Below are positions 1-8,849 of a stretch of DNA of 13,939 bases, piece by piece. Each line of letters opens with the position of its first letter. Positions within the stretch are counted from its first letter, which is position 1. The stretch spans positions 1-13,939 of the forward strand of contig CARXAY010000014.1 in NCBI GenBank assembly GCA_949093475.1. Reading direction: 5' to 3'. The DNA is from an uncultured Oscillospiraceae bacterium. Its GTDB lineage: Bacteria; Bacillota; Clostridia; Oscillospirales; Oscillospiraceae. The notes under the pieces were generated by a model that was not told the origin of the DNA, made no database searches, and saw only the letters and a list, made by a program, of their open reading frames with translations. A program made the position numbers and the translations under genes.

Positions 1-3000
1 GGTCACCTTTGTGCCGTCGTCACGGGTCTCGGTCTCGGTGGCCTCAGAAGGTGTGGAAGTACCACCGCCACCAGAAGGCTGAGAAGGCTTCTTTGCCAGA
101 GCAGCCTGAGCATCAGTCAGTGCCTTAGCCTCTGCATTGATCTCGTCCGCAGTGGGCATTTGCACATCTGCGTTATTAAGGGTGGCAAGCGCATTCGTTC
201 GCGCATCCTCAAAGGCTGTCCAGCTCTCATCCGTGTAGTTCTCATTTGTTACATCCTTAGCAGCGTCATAAGCGTCGCGCAGGGCGTCCAACCCGTCGAT
301 CGTCTCCAGCCCGTCAAATGCGGTCTGAAGGGCTTCCTTGGCGGCGTTGACCTCATCCTGCGTGGCGTTGCCGTTGGCAAGCACGGTCTGAGCTGCCGCC
401 AGCTTGTTCTGGAACTCTGTCCATGATGCCGCAGTGTAGCCGGTTTTCTCTTCCTTTGCCTTTTCGTTGACGAGGTCACGCAGGGCGGAGAAGTCGGTGG
501 GCTTTCCTACCAGTCCCTCCACCGCGGCTTTCAGCGCCTCATAATCAGCGGCGATCTGTGCAGCCGTGACAGTGGTCTTGGCAAGCGTCTCCTCGGCCTT
601 GGTTCGCGCCGCCGCAAAGGCAGCAAAGCTCTCAGCCGTGTAGGTCTGATCGTCATTGGTGATGTCTTTGTTGGTATCATAAAGGTTCTGGAGTCGAGCC
701 TTGTCTACCTCTAACGTGAAATCCTCATCTGTGACGTTCGCTGTCTCGACAGTGACGGACTCCTGCTTCGTACCATAGTCCAGAGCGGACACTTTGATGG
801 TGTAGCTACCTGCGTCAACAGCCTGTGTCACATACGCACCGGCGGCGTTGGTAGTGGTGCTGGTGATCAGCGTCTCGCCAGTGGAGTCATACACCGCAAC
901 AGCAACGCCGGCCAACGGTGCGCCGCTCGTGGTGACTGTGCCACCAATGGTGTACTTATTCCCAGCAGAAGCGTCACGGGACACCACCCGGAAGTTGTCT
1001 ATAATGTAACTTGTGCCACTACCATTCTGGACATTGATACCAATATAGCCCGGCTCGGTGGGCGCTGAAGTCATTGTTTCATCATAGACGCTAATGCCAT
1101 CAATGAAGAGTTGAATACGCTGATCGTCCAACTCCACGCGCACCCGCCGGGTCTCACCCGGATAGAGGCCGATGGGCTTAGTGCTTTCTACGGGATAAAC
1201 ACTTTCAGTGCTATTGTTCCAATATTCCCAGAACCAGTTCTTAACTTTGTTCCCTTGTCCCATATAAATGCGCTTGGTGGGACTGACTCCACGAAGGGTA
1301 ACTCCCAACCGAGTTGTGTTGGTGAGACCCGTGAGGTCAAAGGAAATCGTACCGTTTGTGATTTTGGCCGCGTCCGCCTTCACCACCGCATTGCTCACAC
1401 CACGCTCATCGCTGTTCATGGTCACCTTGACCGCTCCACTGCCATTATATTCTATTTTATCAAACGTCGGAATAGCACCCTCATCAGTCAAAGCACCCAT
1501 CATGGATATAATGCCATCGTTGAAGTCATTCACATAGGCACCGGGCATCTCGGCCTCTATGGCGCAGGCCGTCTCACTCTCCGGGTTTGCCTTGGTAATG
1601 GCAGTCACGTCAAAGCTCTTCACCAGATATCCGGTGGCCTGAACCTTCAGTTTATAAGTAGCAACGGACAGGCTCACTTTCTCGTTGCTGGTAAATGTAA
1701 ATTCACCGTTTTCGTCGGTAATGGCAGTCAAGCCCACCGGGCGGTAATCGCTGTCCTCCAGCGTAACTGTCGCTCCCGCCACAGGTGCATTATTGACGCC
1801 AGTGACCGTACCGGACAGCACAACATTGACCTTGACCAGATTATCCAACGCCGCCTCCAGAGCAGCTTTTGCGTCGCTGACCTGCTTGCTGGTGGCGCTT
1901 GCATTCTCAAGCACGGTCTGACCATTTTGGATCGCGGTGTTCAGCGCAGTTATAGCGTCCTCGTCCGTCCCGGTCTTGGCCGTGTAGTTGTCCGGCGCAG
2001 CGACAATCGCAGTGGCGTCTTGAATCAGTACAGCCAGCGCGCTCTTGTCGGCACTGCACGGTTCAATGACCAAATTGTCCAGAACAAAGTCACGATAGCC
2101 GCCAAAATCTGCTGCAGAACCACTGGTGCCCTGATCGTTAGAGCCACCCTTAGAGTAAATGCCAACCCATGTTTGACCCGACTTGCTGCCCACCACAGTA
2201 AACTCAATATGACCTACTTTGGCCTTAGCGGTGGTATTGCCGGCAATGCCGCTGTTGCCGGGAACTGTCGTGTTCAGGGTCTGCTCCAGAGCGTGGGCGG
2301 TCAGCGAGGCATAGCTGGAGTATGCGCCGTCACCCACAACTGCCTCATATGCGCCTTCACTGCCCAACTCATAATCAAAGCTGACCGTATATGCCTGATC
2401 CGGCTCGAAGCGGAAGTTCTGAGGAATGGTCTGATACACCAAATTATTGCGGCCTACCAAGCCGTTGACCTTCACCGACCACTTACCATCGATGACGTCG
2501 TCCATCTTCTTCACGTCCCAGCCCGCTTGCGTAAAGGGGGCGTTCAGTTCGGAGAGGTGGCTTCGGTTATCTGCCACATTCTCCACAGGGCCAACCACGA
2601 AGGGCCAGTAACCCTGAGGCACATTTTCAAAATCCTGCTTCAGAGAGATCGCGGCGCCGGTGGTCGCGTCATACTTCACCGGGCTGGTCGTCCCTCTATA
2701 CTCTACCGTGCGCAGGTCATCAAAATAGACGTTACCATCGCCGTCCTCGCGGGAGAGGGTCATGGTGTAGGTCTTGCCCGCCTGCGGCGTAAAGTAGACG
2801 TACATATTCTGGAAGTAGCTGCTCCCGGCCTCCATGCCGTGATTGTTATGGAGATAGTAGGAGCTGATGTAGTTCCGGGCGATGGAACGCTGAGTATAAT
2901 TGGTAGCTACTACCTTGCCCGTATTGTCCGTAATGGTCATGGTAGCCTTGGCATCAGAACGGTTGTCCACCGCCACATAGCTGACATAGGTTTTCCCGCT

Positions 3001-6000
3001 CTTCAAATCGGTCATCTGCTGGCTTACGGAAACCTCGCCCATCATCTTCATCACGCCGATGCCGTCACTGTTGGTGGTGTGGACGGCAGTGCCAGTGCCC
3101 GAGATCGTCCAAGGGCCCTTGGGTGTGTCAATATTAAAGGACGGATCTTGCAGATGCAGGCCAGTGCCATAAGTGATCTTGGGTGCGGCAGCCTTTGTCG
3201 CACCGCGGGTGACAACATATGCGGTGTTGGCCTTGGCGGTCAATGTGACTGTGCCGTCAACGACAGGTACGCTCACGCCAGTGCCACGGCCTTGGTCGGA
3301 AAGCTCATAGACCATGACGTTAGCCACATCTTTCCAGTTGTCCTGAAGCTCCCATGTGCTTGTGCCGCCCTTGGCATTCCAATGGTAGAGCTTCTCGTCG
3401 TCCACGTTGGTCACGCGGACGCCCTTGGCGTCCCAATACCACGGGATGAGGTACTTGAGGGTGGCCTTATCGGCCGGGAAGCGGGTATCCTCCCCTGCAG
3501 AGGCGGGAGCGCCCTCCACGATCTTCTTGCCATTCAGGGTAACCACACGGGAGCGATAGGCGATCTCGGAGTCAGTACCGTCCTCGCAATCATAGTGGGC
3601 ATTAGGGGTAGTGTCCAAGCCGCGGGTGACTTCGATCTTGTCCCCATCGCCGGCCAGCTTGATCTGGTTCTCCGGCGTCCAGTAGGTCGTGCCGCCGTAG
3701 TTGTTCCAACGATTGTGCTGTGCATCATAGTCCTGCAGCGTGATGGTGCCATCCTCGTTCTCGACTTGCCTTTGGTTATCTCCACTCGCGGTCTTACGAG
3801 AGCTATTGGCGCCGACCCACCACCACATCAGCGTAGGCTGCTGGGCGTTGCTCCACTCCATAATGTCATAGTGCTGGAGGAACTTGGTGTACACCATCTG
3901 ATTGAATGTGTTGTAGATGGAGAGGTCATATTCGCCGTCACCCTGCCAGCCCTCGAAGCCCTGCATGGCCGGGCCGCCCAACAACGGGGCGTTGGCCGCG
4001 CCGCCGAAGGTAGCAAAGTCGGGCGTGAAGGAGTCCTTATATTGGTTAAGAAGGAAGCGCATGACGTTGCTGTTGAGCTTGCCCTTATCGGAGTAGTTGC
4101 CGTAGGTATAGTCGGTGACCCAGTGCTGGAAGGTAGACTCATAGGGGTTGCCGTAAGACCACTCATGGGCGATCCGCCAGCCGTCGTGGCCGTTGCCTAC
4201 GATGTTCTGGGACAGGGCGCGGGTCATAAAATCGTTTTCTGTACCGGAGGTGCAATTGCCCCAAACGTCCACATACACCACAAAGGGATGTCCCTTCACA
4301 ATGTTGTAGAGCTTGTTCCAGCGCTGAAGCTGGAGACCGCTGGCATAGTCGTACACGCCATTGATGGCAATGCCCTGATCCAACCAGTTCCAGCCGTAGT
4401 GCATACTGCCGTCCGTGTTCCGGCGAACCTGATTCTCGTCGTCAATGGCCTCGGCGTAGAACTCAGAAGCATTGGTATGAATACCGAATACAGCACCCAG
4501 CTTCTCGCCCTCCTCCATCAGGGTCAACATATCCTCCGGCCCGCCCATGCGGACGCCGATGTTTTCATACTGGGGATGGTTGGAGTCGTGACCCTCGCCG
4601 GCGTATCCCTTGAGAAGGACGAACTGACCCAGCCCGTCTGTGTGGGTAGCCACCCGCTTCACATTGTCCAGAGCGATGAGGAAGGGGTTGGCGGCCATAG
4701 AACCAAAGTTCATGGAGATACGGAGGTTCACCGCATCGGCGACCCCTTCGCCCCCGGCCGGAATGTGCATCACGGTCTCCCGGTAGGCAATGGCGCCGTC
4801 CTGCCAATCCACCGTGCCGTTCTCGTTCTCGTCCCCGGCAATGACCACCTTGGCAAAGGGGGTCTCCAACGGAGCAATGATCCGCTTCTCTTTCGGAAGC
4901 TGCTCCAACGTCAATTTCTGGTCGCCGCCCGCTTCATCCCGGGTAATGTCATGATCGTAGTACCACAACGTGCTGCCCAATCCAATAGATGTGGTGTTGT
5001 TGCCGTCCTTTGCCTCAAACTGAACGCGGACGGGATACGTTCCGCTGCCCGCTGTACCCGTACCATAGGCAGAGTTACTTGCCAGACCAGCGGACAGCTC
5101 ATTGTTGGAAACAAAAGCGGCGAAAAAGTCCTCACTATACTTACCGATAGCAGAGTTGATATTACCTGCGGCGGGATATTCTATATCGCCGCTCGCGATA
5201 GTATTACTCGCCAGCTTGGCGCCCTTCACCTTCGCTCCCTCTTGGGTAGAGCGAACAGAGACCAGACTGTGGTTGGGGATCTCAATGGTGTCCACCGGAT
5301 GATCCACACGATCATTCTTGGGATACACAACTTTGGTGATGTAGAAGCCCAACGTACGGGCTGCGGACGCGCTGGTCTTATCGTTCACGTCATCCAACCC
5401 CACCCGCAGCTCGGCGGTAATGGTGGCGGTGACGCCGCTGCCATTGTTGTTGGTCTCATCGACCACCATAGTGTAAGTGACCTTCTTGTCCGAGTTCTTC
5501 ACGCTGGTCACAGTGGGCTTGATTTCCACATTGTTGATCTTGATGGTGTCCAGCTCAGCAGTCTGGCCCAGCATGACCATGGGCTGTCCATCCGCGTCCT
5601 TCAGGTTCTTCATGGTATACTTGACCGCCTGCGGGAAGGCCTCGGCCACCCACACGGTCATTTCGTCGGTCTCCAGCGCATAGCCGGGGATCTCCCGTTC
5701 CTTCAGAACGACATCCTTCGGAAGGGTAACATTCGTGTCGGACACGTTCACCTTCACGGTCGTTTTCTCGTAGCCCTCGGCTTCGATGGTCAGTGTATGC
5801 TCTCCAGCCACTGCGCCAATGATCGTGAAATTGCCCTCCCGGTCACAGACTGCAACTTTACCTTCCGGCCGCTTGTCACTGCTCACCGTGGCCAGAACGC
5901 CTTTGCCCTTCTCATCCACTACCTTGCCACTGATGGTGGGCAAACGGGTCAGCTGGAAGTTCGTAGCCACCAGCGCGTCATCATCAGAACTGGCGTTCAC

Positions 6001-7974
6001 TGTAACCGACTTCTCCTCGGTGGTATAACCATCCAGTTCGGCCTTCACTGTATAGGCCGTCGCAGCCTCAGGCAGAATCAAGGCATATTTGCCGTTGGCA
6101 TCGGCGGTATCGGTGTATCTGCCGTTCTCGGCGGACACCGTAACGTTCCCCAACGGCGCGTCAGCCTGATCGGTCACCGTTCCGGCCACTGTATGGGCCG
6201 TGACCTTCTCCTGCCCGGAATAATGCAGGTTGGAAATCGTCAGCTTGGTACGCCGCTCGGTCTGCAGAGAACCGTTTTCGTTTTCATAGTGGCTGCCACC
6301 GGCGCAGAAGGCAATCTTGTTGGTCTTGGTCATAGTGGAAATCGTTCCAACATCCCCCAAGTCCACTGCTTCTCCGTTGAGCTTCATCGTCAGCGTATCA
6401 TTCGTCCAAGTAAATTCGAAATTCAGCGGCTGTCCGGCCACTGGAGTAGCTAATGGCGCAGCAGCTTTATAGCTTCCGTTTCCGCCGTAATTCTGGAACA
6501 GCCATCTATCTCCCGCAACGTCCGAATAGCCAATAAAAGTACCGGAGTTACCCTCATTGGAATTGATAACCACACCGAAAGCCAGATAACCCGGCAGTCT
6601 GTCATCGGAGGAGCTGTATTCCGTCTCCGGCACGAGGGTAAAGGAAAGGGTCTTTGTGTTGTCTGTAGAAGCCGCCAACTCACCGTTCATCTTATCGCTG
6701 GTAAATAAAGCGGTTTGAACATCCGTGTTACGGATCTTATGTCCGTTGGTGTTGCCGGAGGTCAGCACCAGCTTGCTGTCCACAACTCCGACGGCTTGGA
6801 TCGCTCCGGGCTGCACCGTATTGGCCACTTGGCGCCAGTCCCCATTGTCCACCCCGTCCATGGGGATCTGAACCGTATGGGTCACCTGCATGGTCACATT
6901 CTGGTTAGGCACAGGGTCGTTACTCACTGTCACGTTCTTGGTCTCCGTGGTATACCCATCCTTGGAAAAGGTGAGGGTATATGTACCGTTGGGCAACTCC
7001 AGACCGTACTCGCCCAAATTCCTTTCGGTCGTGGTAGTGTAGTCACCCGGCGTCGCCGTGACGGTCACACCCGCCAAGGGCGCGTTATCGCTATCCTTCA
7101 CTTCGCCGGACACAGTATAAGTAGTTAGCGGCGTCTGTCCGGAATAGTGCATATCCCAGATCTCAGCCTGAGCAGGATTGCTCCACTTGCCCAGCGTCAG
7201 GGCAAAATTATTGACTGTTTCAATCCCATCTACTGCAATAAGATCAGCGTAAGAATCATTTGTGATATTCGTCATAACTGTCTGTCCATCTTCAGTCTGA
7301 ACCTTGAAGGACGCAGTATGTGCAGTGGCATCCCAAGAAAGTTCTACTTTATAGACAGTGTTCTCTACCAAGGTAGTCTGTTCATGGTTTTGCCAGTTTG
7401 TACCAGCTACTCCATATCGTTGGTTATACCACTGGCTATTGTTGTAGCCGATGAAAAAGCCTTTAGAGGGGTCGGTGTAATTGATAAACACACCAAACAT
7501 GTCTACCGTTTGGAATTTTACTTTGAAATCAACGGTATACTTTCCATCCGAATTAGTGGTCAAAGCATTGTTCAGCGTTGCGCTGGTAAATACCGCTGGC
7601 CACCCGCTATTATCACTACCACCATCCTTACCGTTGGAGGAACTGGCGCCAAGCTCCAGATGGCCGCTTGTATTGCCTGTCGTATTCGGCATCCGGCAAT
7701 AGCTGTCTGTACCCTTAACGGTAACACTATGTTGCGTCCAGTCCGCTATTTCCTGAATGGCGTCAGGATAAACCTCTGCCGACAGATCGGCTTGGCCGTC
7801 GTCCTCCGGCGCGTCTGCCGGAAGCTCGGCCTTCATAACAGCCTCGCTCTCCACCTCTGTGGGGATTTCGGGCATCTCCTCGTCCCAACGGGCAAATGCC
7901 GTCAGGGGAAGAAGCGTCAGCATCATTGCCACACAAAGGAGCATTGCTAACAGCCGATTTCCACTTCTTTTCAT
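1..7974 (-). CDS. Secreted multimodular GH101 endo-alpha-N-acetylgalactosaminidase (3' end outside window)
   Basis: GH101 enzymes are retaining endo-glycosidases that release Gal-beta-1,3-GalNAc from Ser/Thr of mucin-type glycoproteins, outside the cell. The start is the ATG at 7974, preceded by AGGAGGG; 2658 codons are open to the left edge. Residues 1-28 are a Sec signal peptide (KR-rich start, hydrophobic core, cleavage after AFA). Two similar jelly-roll-like modules (about 57-280 and 366-588, both ending HYSGQ) are each followed by carboxypeptidase-regulatory-like beta domains (286-363; 594-675, then 679-757). A mutarotase-like domain begins near 768. A Ca-loop-like DENENGTVDWQD lies at 1048-1059. 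The catalytic barrel has HTDGLGQ (1111-1117), WNWLDQG (1195-1201), nucleophile D1236 in YVDVWGN, acid/base E1271 in AHEW, then STFQHW and FEGWQG (1340-1345). Beta-sandwich and galactose-binding-like domains extend to about 1972. FIVAR-like helices (1973-2048), a beta domain, a third lectin-like module (about 2146-2335), another beta domain and three more FIVAR-like units (about 2425-2628) follow, ending in a Gly/Thr-rich linker. The catalytic region closely resembles pneumococcal GH101 as I remember it. An S-layer or other wall anchor beyond the edge is likely but unseen. Confidence 0.95.
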   Translation of the reverse strand, partial: MKRSGNRLLAMLLCVAMMLTLLPLTAFARWDEEMPEIPTEVESEAVMKAELPADAPEDDGQADLSAEVYPDAIQEIADWTQHSVTVKGTDSYCRMPNTTGNTSGHLELGASSSNGKDGGSDNSGWPAVFTSATLNNALTTNSDGKYTVDFKVKFQTVDMFGVFINYTDPSKGFFIGYNNSQWYNQRYGVAGTNWQNHEQTTLVENTVYKVELSWDATAHTASFKVQTEDGQTVMTNITNDSYADLIAVDGIETVNNFALTLGKWSNPAQAEIWDMHYSGQTPLTTYTVSGEVKDSDNAPLAGVTVTATPGDYTTTTERNLGEYGLELPNGTYTLTFSKDGYTTETKNVTVSNDPVPNQNVTMQVTHTVQIPMDGVDNGDWRQVANTVQPGAIQAVGVVDSKLVLTSGNTNGHKIRNTDVQTALFTSDKMNGELAASTDNTKTLSFTLVPETEYSSSDDRLPGYLAFGVVINSNEGNSGTFIGYSDVAGDRWLFQNYGGNGSYKAAAPLATPVAGQPLNFEFTWTNDTLTMKLNGEAVDLGDVGTISTMTKTNKIAFCAGGSHYENENGSLQTERRTKLTISNLHYSGQEKVTAHTVAGTVTDQADAPLGNVTVSAENGRYTDTADANGKYALILPEAATAYTVKAELDGYTTEEKSVTVNASSDDDALVATNFQLTRLPTISGKVVDEKGKGVLATVSSDKRPEGKVAVCDREGNFTIIGAVAGEHTLTIEAEGYEKTTVKVNVSDTNVTLPKDVVLKEREIPGYALETDEMTVWVAEAFPQAVKYTMKNLKDADGQPMVMLGQTAELDTIKINNVEIKPTVTSVKNSDKKVTYTMVVDETNNNGSGVTATITAELRVGLDDVNDKTSASAARTLGFYITKVVYPKNDRVDHPVDTIEIPNHSLVSVRSTQEGAKVKGAKLASNTIASGDIEYPAAGNINSAIGKYSEDFFAAFVSNNELSAGLASNSAYGTGTAGSGTYPVRVQFEAKDGNNTTSIGLGSTLWYYDHDITRDEAGGDQKLTLEQLPKEKRIIAPLETPFAKVVIAGDENENGTVDWQDGAIAYRETVMHIPAGGEGVADAVNLRISMNFGSMAANPFLIALDNVKRVATHTDGLGQFVLLKGYAGEGHDSNHPQYENIGVRMGGPEDMLTLMEEGEKLGAVFGIHTNASEFYAEAIDDENQVRRNTDGSMHYGWNWLDQGIAINGVYDYASGLQLQRWNKLYNIVKGHPFVVYVDVWGNCTSGTENDFMTRALSQNIVGNGHDGWRIAHEWSYGNPYESTFQHWVTDYTYGNYSDKGKLNSNVMRFLLNQYKDSFTPDFATFGGAANAPLLGGPAMQGFEGWQGDGEYDLSIYNTFNQMVYTKFLQHYDIMEWSNAQQPTLMWWWVGANSSRKTASGDNQRQVENEDGTITLQDYDAQHNRWNNYGGTTYWTPENQIKLAGDGDKIEVTRGLDTTPNAHYDCEDGTDSEIAYRSRVVTLNGKKIVEGAPASAGEDTRFPADKATLKYLIPWYWDAKGVRVTNVDDEKLYHWNAKGGTSTWELQDNWKDVANVMVYELSDQGRGTGVSVPVVDGTVTLTAKANTAYVVTRGATKAAAPKITYGTGLHLQDPSFNIDTPKGPWTISGTGTAVHTTNSDGIGVMKMMGEVSVSQQMTDLKSGKTYVSYVAVDNRSDAKATMTITDNTGKVVATNYTQRSIARNYISSYYLHNNHGMEAGSSYFQNMYVYFTPQAGKTYTMTLSREDGDGNVYFDDLRTVEYRGTTSPVKYDATTGAAISLKQDFENVPQGYWPFVVGPVENVADNRSHLSELNAPFTQAGWDVKKMDDVIDGKWSVKVNGLVGRNNLVYQTIPQNFRFEPDQAYTVSFDYELGSEGAYEAVVGDGAYSSYASLTAHALEQTLNTTVPGNSGIAGNTTAKAKVGHIEFTVVGSKSGQTWVGIYSKGGSNDQGTSGSAADFGGYRDFVLDNLVIEPCSADKSALAVLIQDATAIVAAPDNYTAKTGTDEDAITALNTAIQNGQTVLENASATSKQVSDAKAALEAALDNLVKVNVVLSGTVTGVNNAPVAGATVTLEDSDYRPVGLTAITDENGEFTFTSNEKVSLSVATYKLKVQATGYLVKSFDVTAITKANPESETACAIEAEMPGAYVNDFNDGIISMMGALTDEGAIPTFDKIEYNGSGAVKVTMNSDERGVSNAVVKADAAKITNGTISFDLTGLTNTTRLGVTLRGVSPTKRIYMGQGNKVKNWFWEYWNNSTESVYPVESTKPIGLYPGETRRVRVELDDQRIQLFIDGISVYDETMTSAPTEPGYIGINVQNGSGTSYIIDNFRVVSRDASAGNKYTIGGTVTTSGAPLAGVAVAVYDSTGETLITSTTTNAAGAYVTQAVDAGSYTIKVSALDYGTKQESVTVETANVTDEDFTLEVDKARLQNLYDTNKDITNDDQTYTAESFAAFAAARTKAEETLAKTTVTAAQIAADYEALKAAVEGLVGKPTDFSALRDLVNEKAKEEKTGYTAASWTEFQNKLAAAQTVLANGNATQDEVNAAKEALQTAFDGLETIDGLDALRDAYDAAKDVTNENYTDESWTAFEDARTNALATLNNADVQMPTADEINAEAKALTDAQAALAKKPSQPSGGGGTSTPSEATETETRDDGTKVT

Positions 7975-8004
7975 ACTGTGTTCCCTCCTGTGAGTAATGG
8001 TCTT

Positions 8005-8050
8005 GGGTTTGGAGGTCACACCCCAAACCCTTGAGACTGAACCAGTCTCA
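8005..8050 (-). promoter_or_regulatory. Two adjacent hairpins in the GH101 5' leader
   Basis: Two perfect inverted repeats stand back to back between the predicted GH101 transcription start (about 8055) and the ribosome binding site. The first has 8-bp arms TGAGACTG/CAGTCTCA (8032-8039 and 8043-8050) around a 3-nt loop. The second has 8-bp arms GGGTTTGG/CCAAACCC (8005-8012 and 8023-8030), with two more possible G-C pairs inside. As RNA they could protect the 5' end or regulate expression. The first could instead be a protein operator at about +6 to +24. Neither is followed by a U tract, so a terminator is unlikely. Function is inferred. Confidence 0.6.
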
Positions 8051-8061
8051 TAGATAGGCCC

Positions 8062-8089
8062 ATTATACCACTTTTGTGCAATATTTCAA
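8062..8089 (-). promoter_or_regulatory. Sigma-A-type promoter of the GH101 gene
   Basis: On the minus strand a -35 TTGAAA (8084-8089) and a perfect -10 TATAAT (8062-8067) are separated by 16 nt. The predicted start near 8055 gives an 80-nt structured leader before the GH101 ATG. This suggests the GH101 gene is transcribed on its own rather than only by read-through from spoIIR. The rest of the 224-bp gap holds weak inverted repeats and two copies of TGCACAAAA, one inside this promoter's spacer. Confidence 0.75.
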
Positions 8090-8198
8090 TAGTCGCCAAT
8101 AGAAGGGGTAAATTTTTGTGCAGATTATCTAATCTCAATATTTTGAAAACCCGTAACCCGTTCTGGCACAAGCCTTTTCGCCGCAACGGGACGCTGAA

Positions 8199-8801
8199 TT
8201 ATGCAAACCGCGCCTTAAATTCCTCCCATAGTTCTATCGCTCTAAATTTTACCACGTAACCTTCGGTCTCTCCGGTGATAAGGGCGCGGTCTCGGTCGTC
8301 CAGTTCCGCCGTTTCCTCCACGCTTCCCATGCACAGCGGTGGGAACACCACGCACCACCAGTTATGTCCTCCACCGCTGCCGATCTGCACCCGCAGAGCC
8401 ATGTATTCTCCAGCAGGCAGAGCAAAGTCGTCATACCGCTTGGTGGGAAACCGCTCCTCCTTCAGGCTGACCGTCACCGGATAATCGTACCCCTGCTCCC
8501 CTATCGTCTGGGCGGCGATCTCGCCAAGGCGTGGGAGATTCTGCGCCAACTGCTCCAGCGCCTCTTCTCTGCTCAACCCCTCCAGTTCGGACGCCGCATC
8601 CGCCAAAATGGCGTCGCGCACCTGAAGCTTGAGGGTTTGATCCGCCCCGCTGTCCGAATTGGCTACCACATGAAGGCGCACCACCTTGTCCGCCAGCGCA
8701 TCCTGTTCCGCGCCAAGGGCGGAGGCCCAGAGCATGGCGCAGGCCAGCCCAATTAGAAGCGCACTCTCCCAGCGTCTTAACTTACGATGCAAAGAAACCA
8801 T
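8199..8801 (-). CDS. spoIIR: Stage II sporulation protein R (SpoIIR)
   Basis: SpoIIR is made in the forespore under sigma-F, is exported to the intermembrane space and triggers SpoIIGA to process pro-sigma-E in the mother cell. This 200-residue protein is near the usual family length. It has a basic N-terminus, a membrane/signal segment at about 13-32, and the family motif VRLHVVANSDSGADQTLKLQ (41-60). Later landmarks are a YPVTVSL-type strand and the conserved aromatic/Gly segment GGHNWWCVVFPPLC. The start is uncertain. The ATG at 8801 has its GGAG directly abutting the codon. The in-frame TTG at 8792 has GGAG nine nucleotides upstream and would give a protein three residues shorter, starting just before HRKLRRWE. 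It lies 47 nt after ispE; its own promoter and a start-masking hairpin fill that gap. Confidence 0.93.
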   Translation of the reverse strand: MVSLHRKLRRWESALLIGLACAMLWASALGAEQDALADKVVRLHVVANSDSGADQTLKLQVRDAILADAASELEGLSREEALEQLAQNLPRLGEIAAQTIGEQGYDYPVTVSLKEERFPTKRYDDFALPAGEYMALRVQIGSGGGHNWWCVVFPPLCMGSVEETAELDDRDRALITGETEGYVVKFRAIELWEEFKARFA

Positions 8802-8849
8802 CTCCGTTTCATCCGATTTGCTCGGATTCTAACCGAAGATGGTTTCTTT
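8791..8849 (-). promoter_or_regulatory. Hairpin that pairs over the spoIIR start codon
   Basis: A perfect 13-bp inverted repeat (8791-8803 with 8837-8849; arms AAAGAAACCATCT and AGATGGTTTCTTT) brackets the ispE/spoIIR junction. A second nested stem, ATCCGA/TCGGAT (8811-8816 with 8822-8827), sits in its centre. In minus-strand RNA the 3' arm contains the spoIIR ATG and half of its GGAG. The 5' arm begins directly behind the ispE stop codon. The stem is AT-rich and lacks a following U run, so it is a poor terminator and more likely controls translation. Confidence 0.7.

Noticed and set aside
97..426. Small plus-strand frames in the left end, including one of 88 codons at 160-426
   Set aside because: They are antisense to the FIVAR-like repeat region of the GH101 gene, with no ribosome binding site or recognisable product.
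1111..6453. A 1780-codon open frame on the plus strand opposite the GH101 gene
   Set aside because: It lies exactly in register with the GH101 codons, so it stays open wherever the real gene avoids TTA, CTA and TCA. Its translation shows no recognisable domain, while the minus strand encodes an unmistakable GH101 enzyme with a signal peptide and ribosome binding site.
8157..8190. Inverted repeat CCCGTT/AACGGG after spoIIR as a terminator
   Set aside because: The stem is only 6 bp with a 22-nt loop and is not followed by a clear U run on the minus strand. Termination of spoIIR remains unassigned.
8791..8849. The ispE/spoIIR hairpin as an intrinsic terminator
   Set aside because: The stem is AT-rich and its U-rich part lies within the pairing rather than after it, so a start-masking role fits better.
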